Position numbers and translations under genes: made by a program
The notes under the pieces: generated by a model
Told to the model about the DNA's origin: nothing
Databases searched by the model: none
What the model saw: only the letters and a program-made list of their open reading frames with translations
Assembly: GCF_963678975.1 (NCBI RefSeq)
Contig: NC_089275.1
Location: 13,795,682-13,859,681, forward strand
From: Dysidea avara
Taxonomy: Eukaryota; Porifera; Demospongiae; Dictyoceratida; Dysideidae
Length of the DNA stretch: 64,000 nt
Direction of reading: 5' to 3'
Part shown: positions 57,634-64,000 of the stretch, piece after piece
Position numbering within the stretch: position 1 is the first letter of the stretch
How the letters are laid out: the number at the start of each line of letters is the position of its first letter

Positions 57634-59943
57634 AGAGTTGATCTCAGTATTGTAGCATAGGCTCCCCTAGGCCTGCTAATAAAAATAAGTTTAGGAGAAG
57701 TTCCTAGATAATAACTAGCTTATAACAACTCCCTTAAGTGGTCCCAACTTCAAGCATAGCCTATCAGCAGTTGCATTAGCATCTTGCTCAAATAATGTTT
57801 CGATAGCTTAATGTTTAAGATTGCAGTGTGGCTACAATAAGTATGGCAGTCATACAATGATTATTCCAGAGTGGAAGAAATTTAAGGAAATGATGCATAA
57901 TGTGCATAATGCATTCTAGCACTTTATGTTGATAAAGACTAAGAACTCTATAATATCTGTTTACTATCAAGTGCGCCTGACTATTTTATTTGAGTAATGA
58001 CTGCAGCATTAGAGTAATTGCATGGCTGTGCTATTAGAGTAGCTGACTACTGTATTTGATCATGCATTCTACCACGACCATCTCAAAACCCATGCCAGAG
58101 TGGCATTAAAAAGATCAACCATGTTATTATAGTAAATGTATACGTAGTTTAATGCACTTAGTTGCTATAGTCTGCAAACTATAGTTTCACCTCTTTGTAA
58201 ACTGATTTCAGACACGTGCCTTATTTTCAGAAGTGGTCTCAGTCAAAACCAATGTAACTTCCTGTATCCACAACCGTTATCTTATTAAGTGTTTGAGTGG
58301 TCTATTCAGAGCATAATGTTTTCATCACGGTGAAGTGAGGTTGGCTTCACATTGTCTGTAGCTATTGGCGAAGATTATCAGGGGAACTACTTGAGGCATA
58401 GTAATAGGGAACTACTTGTGTGACAATTGTATAGCGAAAGTAATCAACCGATGTCTACCGATGTCTATTTTAATCACCATGTTATCAACCTATGTCTATT
58501 ATCAGCCAACACAATGTCTATTATCATCCTATAGAATCTGGATTAAAATACAGAACTTCGGAACAATACGAAGCCTCATGCTGCTTTGTTTTGTTCTTCT
58601 ACCAGCTAAAATCAACTTAAATTACGTTGGTGTGTTGGTTAATGACAAGTGGCTTGCGTATAGCTTGGTTTTGTTATGCCAGTCTGTTATTCTTGGCATG
58701 AAAATGATGTTAGTAGTGTACTTAACTTTATCCGTGTTGTTTCTTTTGTTCACACTGGGTGTGGTGGATGGGTGGTGTGTATAGCTAGGAAACATTATAT
58801 AGTTGTGTCTATTTTGTATGCACACATACTAAATACATGGTAAGTGGTGATTGCACCTCGGGGTGTGCACTGCTCGAATATGCCAAGTGCACACTGCCCC
58901 GGGGTGTTTCCACACCAATCAGCATGTTAATGTTCCATTATATTTTCTTTCACAAGTGCTACATCAGTTTGGCTTTTGTGTTATAACTCCTTGACTGTTA
59001 CTTGTATTCCCATTCTATATTAAACAGTACTATCAAACAGTACAGTAGCACTGTTTAGAGGGTTGCCCTCTAAAGGGACACGTGCTGCTAAATATGTGTG
59101 TCTAAAAACCATCATAGAAATATCATACAGGACAAAAATCACCATTAAGGAATAGTCTTACAATGTGCAAAAGAACTTTTCAGACATGTACTGACATACT
59201 GTCAGAATAATGTGAAAATTGAGTATACATCAAGTGATTTGACTGGAATTTTAACTTTCGTTTTTTCTGTGATTCTACCAACTTAGATGTTTGCCTCCGC
59301 CAAACTTTGGGGCCACCCATGTACTCTAGAACTGATTACTGCTCAACCACTTACTGACACTGATACTGCAGTATTTTAAAGGCTAGCTATTCATCATAGA
59401 AGCTTCTATGGAATCAATTCTGTTACAAGGGCTTCTGTAGGAAAGGAGTCATAAGGACTTCTGTCAAGGCCTTTCTATACTTGCTTTGATTATGTGGTCA
59501 AGCTTTGCTTATGTTGCCATGGTTTAGAATGTAATTGTAGTGGTTTTATCCTTAATTCAGTGTATAAATATAAGAGATGCATGGATATCTTCTCCATTCT
59601 AACTTAAAAACTGGTTGCACAGGTGATCATGAATACCACAAGTAGAAGTCTTAATGACAATCTATAAAGCTGAAATACTGTCTATGCGCATTCCTTCCTC
59701 ATAACACTGCTAACTCGACGACCTAAACATGTATCAACATGACACTTTCACAAAATTAAGAACACATCATTTAGTAACTCCAGGTTTGCTGTTACGAATC
59801 ACTACGTGTTCTTATTCATTCTCTATAGCACCATGAAGATGGGAATGCCAAACCAAATTCTTTTTATAAACCACATACATGACCACAAGTAAACACACAT
59901 GCCATTTAACTTATTTATAAACACTGTTTAGCTGACTACATAT
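57634..59943. other. No recognisable gene (intron-like)
   Basis: AT-rich. Contains two weak motif relatives at 58003-58056. A hydrophobic 122-codon frame at 58416-58784 has no family resemblance. Probably intron of the Death-domain gene if the exons at 46.8 and 62.3 kb belong together. Confidence 0.4.
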
Positions 59944-60176
59944 GGTACTGCCCAAGCACAACATTGCACTCGTTTGCCACATGCAACTTTGCTCAAGATT
60001 TTAGAAATTACTAATTAAGGGGGGTGGCAACTGTTTTGTTTGCGAGACAGCATGGCAGCTGTTTCGCTCACGAGAATCATGAGCGAAACAGTTGCCACCC
60101 CTTTAATTAGCGATTTTTAAAATCTCGAGCAAAGTTGCGTGTGCGAGCGAGTACAATGTTGTGATTGGGCAGTACC
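59944..60176. repeat. Foldback, 233 bp
   Basis: GGTACTGCCCAAGCACAACA returns as the complement ending GGGCAGTACC at 60176. Arms include GCAACTTTGCTCAAGATTTT and GGTGGCAACTGTTTTGTTTG; centre near 60060. One arm recurs at 34675-34835. Confidence 0.9.
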
Positions 60177-62295
60177 ACACCGGTATGTGCAGTTTGCTTA
60201 CAGGTCACATCATGTGCTTTATAATCCCAACTGCTATGTGCAGGTAATCTACATAGGTTTTTTTTTGATTCACCAGCCTTTTTGGGCACTTTTTTTTCAT
60301 TTTTCAAATCTTTTTGTGATACATTTTCCCTCTATTATGAGTTATCCTATTGCAAAGCTTGCACTCATCTCTCATTGGGTATTATATTGCGAACCTTTTT
60401 AAACACATTTATCTGTCATTGTGCACCTTCTTTTTTGAATGCTTTACTGTGTCACCAAGAGTTAGTAATACCTCTCTGATGTTGTTAACTGTTGGTTTTA
60501 CTGTGCAGCTCCTTACTGTGGTACAGGTAGGATATAGAGCAGGAGAATGCAGGTATCACTTATTTGAGTAGGCTATAAGCTCACTTGAAATACATGTGAT
60601 GTAAGGAATGTCACTATCACTAGCTGTACCCATATTCCAATAACTGCTTTATATATGCTTACTAAACATCTCAGCATGTAGTTTAATGCTTAACTTTGTG
60701 TCTCTGAAGTTAAGTTGTTATACTGATAAAGGGCAAAAAGTTCCGCATGCATAGGCAGGTACTATATGACTTACTTTTCCATTGTGTATGACTTTTTATA
60801 CTATCTTTCTCTTTGTGCACATATACATTTTCACAAACACTATTATACTATCACATTTTAGCGTTACTTTTGTACTTTCAATAAATGTCATTGAGTATTA
60901 GCAAGAGTTCATACTATTTGTATGGAGGAAATTATGAACTCTTGGTATTAGCTTTTAAGCAAGTTGATTTTAATATAGACACGATAAAGTGGGTGAGCAG
61001 GCTATACAGGCAATAATGTGACGTAGTATATGTACCTGTAGTGTGCCCAAAGCCATTTTGAATAAGTGTAGGATCCTTACCATCTCATTGCAAAGTTTAG
61101 TGCTTAGTGAGTTTGTCAAGAAGTTATTGACAGGACAGGTGTACTACGTACATAGCTTGTGTGTATTAAACACATTGTGTTACTTGCACACTCACATCGT
61201 ATCATTTCAACACTCATGTACAGTTAAAGTGACATCACTGTGCATGCTGCATACATGAATCGTACTGATTTGCAAGTTAATAGTTTTAATTTATTGCAAA
61301 AATGTGATGATGGTCCTGCATGTAGGGCAGGTACCAATGCTAGTCAGGTTATAAATACATTTTACCACTGCAGTATACAGGTGACTGAGACAAGTAGGCT
61401 GGCACAGCATAGTAAACTGCTAACCTCAGATTTCATCTTGGGCATACCTTTGTAGTCACCACAAACCAAAACACATAATTTATTACACGTCAATGCAGTC
61501 ATTTCTGGCCTCCCTCCTAATCCAATATAAACTCTGCTATACTTTGAAAGGACACTATTTCCAGACAAATTCAATTAAGGCCTGATACCTGGTGTATGTA
61601 ATTGACCAGAAACTGTCCAGTGTGCGGACATTATTTTGCACAGTGTCTTATCCCATTCAATAGTTTAAAGCAAGAAAACATTTACAGGTAGCTGGATACA
61701 GATGTTTTTATAACAAATTTCCGAAGCTCAAATTTTCATGCGCCATTATGCTTGCTTCGCTGGTCACAGTCACAAGGCTAGAGGCCAAACAAAGTAGCAC
61801 ATGGCCATTATTTAATTGCAAAATATCAAACTCACTGGTGGGATTGTGCTGTTTGTCAAACTAACAAATGCTTGCTTTCTTCTAACACCAGGAAACCATA
61901 CCAAGGTGTTAATTTTTTGTATCAACACTATCCTTTAAAGAGAATAGTTAGATACTACAAACTATATTGAGGCACTTAACAGACTATTACTTACCACCCA
62001 TCAAGTATGATCAGAAGAATATAGGGAGCATTTATACTCTGATGGTGAGTAAAACAATAGCAGTGGATACTGTTTGGCTTAATTAAGCTCACTTAAGATG
62101 CATATATAAAGTGTTAATGAAATAGGATTGATGTTCTGTACTTTCATGGCAGTTTGATTCACCACCGTGTAGAGGGGAATAGCTCATAATTTACATGTAA
62201 ATGGTATGTACATAATCCACACAACTGAAGTCTGGACAACTAAAGTTCTATTATAAGAAGCAGATCACAACTCCCTAGTCATGACATACACTAAC
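60177..62295. other. No recognisable gene (intron-like)
   Basis: AT-rich sequence with short frames only; includes the short foldback at 60894-60951. Confidence 0.4.
60894..60951. repeat. Short foldback, second copy
   Basis: AGTATTAGCAAGAGTTCATA and TTATGAACTCTTGGTATTAG pair around a CTATTTGTATGGAGGAAA loop. Confidence 0.8.
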
Positions 62296-62580
62296 CTTCC
62301 TTAGATATTTTGCTATGATGAACATTATCTGCTGCAGCATTCAATCCAATATTTTTTAATGCTGTAACTAGTTGATCCCAATTAGCATCAGTTTTCATCT
62401 CAAGCCACTTCTTGAACATTCTACTACACCGATCATCATCGCTTTGATGGTTGGTCTCTATCACATCCAGTACAGCAGTGTCACCATCCAGTAACTCCAC
62501 TCCAAGAGTATACCATCTGGTAGCTATTCCTCTGGCCTCTTGTCTCATTACATTGTTTAAATCTTTTAAATTTAGTTGAT
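62296..62580 (-). CDS. Death-domain exon
   Basis: A 285 bp exon between acceptor AATTTTACAG (before 62580) and donor GAAG|GTTAGT (62296/62295), phase 2 at both ends. The frame reads QLNLKDLNNVMRQEARGIAT, RWYTLGVELLDGDTAVLDVI, RCSRMFKKWLEMKTDANWDQ and LVTALKNIGLNAAADNV. The W-x-x-LG-x-x-L, C-x-x-M(F)-xx-WL and W-x-x-L-x-x-AL-xx-IG pattern is that of a six-helix Death domain of usual length. Death domains assemble signalling complexes in apoptosis and innate immunity. The outgoing phase fits the exons at 53.2 and 47.55 kb, so a Death domain followed by the helical domain is possible. The partner proteins are unknown. Confidence 0.8.
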
Positions 62581-63090
62581 CTGTAAAATTAACAGCACAG
62601 ATAAGGTTTATAGCAGTACAACATATATTCTGTGTTACACTGGTGGAATTTATCTTTTACTACCATTAGTACTTGCCCTACATGCAGGACCATCTCTGCA
62701 TTAAACATTTGAATGCCGGGAACAGAGACCAAGCATTAAACTCATGTAGCTATGTAGTATGTATGGTGATGTTAGGAACATGAGGTTCTTCATGACATCC
62801 TGCAGGTATACTGAATTAATGATGCAAAACACCAAAGTTGTTTGTCTGTGCATGGTTTTGACAGGAATGTAGCTCAATTATTCAGTGAGTCTTCCCTACT
62901 AGTGCCTTCAAGGTGCTATATTAAACAAAGCATCTGTACCTGCTTTACACGCAGGACAACTAATGTGACATTATAATACATTGGGAACCAAGCAGAAATA
63001 TTAGTGTGCTACATTGCTGTGTATAGTGTGCATGTTGATAGTGCTTTACAATGCATGTTCCTTATACCACCTTTTAAGTACATACATGTA
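62581..63090. other. No recognisable gene
   Basis: AT-rich, upstream of the Death-domain exon on the minus strand; no further exon could be assigned. Confidence 0.4.
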
Positions 63091-63284
63091 TACCGTAATT
63101 CGCTTTATTTTCAAGCAAAAATTTTCGTGATAAAAAATTTCATGCAAAAAATATTTTTGTATGATTTACGTGAATGACTGCTCTATTAGAGTAGTTCAAT
63201 CGTACGTAAAAAAAATTTAAGAAATTTTCGTACAAGTTGTTGCATACGAAAATTATTTTACAATGAAAAAAGCAAATTACAGTA
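63091..63284. mobile_element. TA-flanked MITE with central motif, second copy
   Basis: TACCGTAATTCGCTTT and AAAGCAAATTACAGTA ends, with the CTCTATTAGAG motif at 63174-63202. It matches 53363-53561 along its length. Confidence 0.85.
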
Positions 63285-63756
63285 GTGAAATAATCAACAT
63301 GCAGAGGTAGTTAAACTACATGCAAGTTAAAGCAATAATTGTATATGTACCTACATGACAGGCGGTGTACACATAGCATAGTTTCAGTTTCTACATGACA
63401 TTTATCTTACTGTCAACAAAGAGACTGTCAACAAAAAATAAACTAACTTGTGCATAATTTAAAGCAAACACAATTTGCAATTAGAGTTACTGGATGGCAA
63501 GCAAAGGTTTGGAACTTGCTGCTATACACTTTCAGTTTTAATGTTGTAGTCACACATATACATACATCTTGCCATACAAAACCCCAGGTGCTTAAACATC
63601 ATGATTAAATTTAAGTGTCCCATGGTAATGAATGTATGATCCTTTAAGCAAATTTCGGGTGAAAGGATATAAGCAGGATTAGTGAAATAGTTGTGCCAGG
63701 TCAAGCAATTGCACACACAGTACAGTTACTAAGTGTAAACTATGGTAGCTATCTGC
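63285..63756. other. No recognisable gene
   Basis: AT-rich; a 64-codon minus frame at 63522-63716 shows no domain. Confidence 0.35.
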
Positions 63757-63915
63757 ATGGTGTAGGCCTGCACCTATTATGCCGACATAATCTTGAGAAT
63801 AATAGGTCACCAATTTTGTGAGAATAATTCTGGAATTATAGGATAGTTACAGGAATCATTTTAGAATAATTGGACGACCACGGGAATAATCAGTGGAAAT
63901 AGGGAGCGTGTCTCT
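63757..63915. mobile_element. hAT-like MITE of the TTATGC family, partial
   Basis: TAGGCCTGCACCTATTATGC then GAATAATAGGTCACC and related AATAAT words match the left part of 51294-51740 and 46155-46627. No right end is visible. Confidence 0.5.
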
Positions 63916-64000
63916 TCTTGATTACCTACAAGAAAGAGTTAAGGTACTACAAATGATATAAAGCTGTAAGGAGTGCTGGCTGAAAGGAGCTGAAAAGCCT

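Noticed and set aside
58416-58784. Hydrophobic 122-codon frame that could be a membrane protein
   Set aside because: T-rich DNA gives leucine/valine-rich frames by chance; no family pattern, no splice or promoter context.

Overview
This window is a piece of an animal nuclear genome, most likely a sponge. The DNA is AT-rich, the genes are split by short introns with GT..AG borders, ankyrin-repeat and Death-domain exons are present, and most of the rest is a dense mosaic of animal-type transposable elements (hAT, Mutator-like foldbacks, CACTA/EnSpm, LINE, Ty3/gypsy, MITEs). No prokaryotic operons, CRISPR arrays or rRNA genes were seen. The species assignment is an inference; all gene structures were worked out by eye.

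Layout. (1) 1-5.2 kb: a minus-strand ankyrin-repeat gene, incomplete at both ends, made of single-repeat phase-0 exons carried on tandem duplications of about 1.8 kb; a composite repeat with a hairpin sits between two of the exons. (2) 5.37-13.51 kb: one DNA transposon of 8.1 kb with matching CACTG terminal inverted repeats. It carries two divergent multi-exon genes: a zinc-finger transposase of the animal EnSpm/CACTA type on the minus strand (broken by frameshifts) and a SAM-domain protein on the plus strand (eight in-phase exons, one frameshift, one lost splice donor). (3) 13.7-24.1 kb: nested repeats, including a Mutator-like foldback inside a hAT MITE inside a composite repeat, a 3 kb element holding a small DCDDFA-motif protein fragment, and a 1.1 kb near-perfect palindrome. 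(4) 24.5-42.5 kb: CA microsatellites, a decayed LINE, two remnants of retroelements with candidate PD-(D/E)XK nuclease regions, more foldbacks, and a 36-37 bp minisatellite. (5) 46.8-62.6 kb: exons of a minus-strand Death-domain gene (or family of genes) whose introns are filled with hAT and foldback insertions and a compact 2 kb Ty3/gypsy element with LTRs and a target duplication. (6) Ends of MITEs to 64 kb.

How the parts relate. The host coding signal is limited to the ankyrin exons and the Death-domain/helical exons, both of immune- or signalling-type families. The mobile DNA shows clear insertion order through target-site duplications: 8 bp for hAT types, 9 bp for foldback Mutator types, 5 bp for the gypsy element and two further elements, 15 bp for the truncated retroelement. 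A short dispersed motif with the near-palindromic core CTCTATTAGAG, flanked by GTGACTG and TATCTCGATC, appears at least 17 times between 20.9 and 63.2 kb, often inside unrelated MITEs, and is the least explained signal. The two-gene CACTG transposon with a SAM-domain accessory protein is the most coherent candidate for an under-described system.
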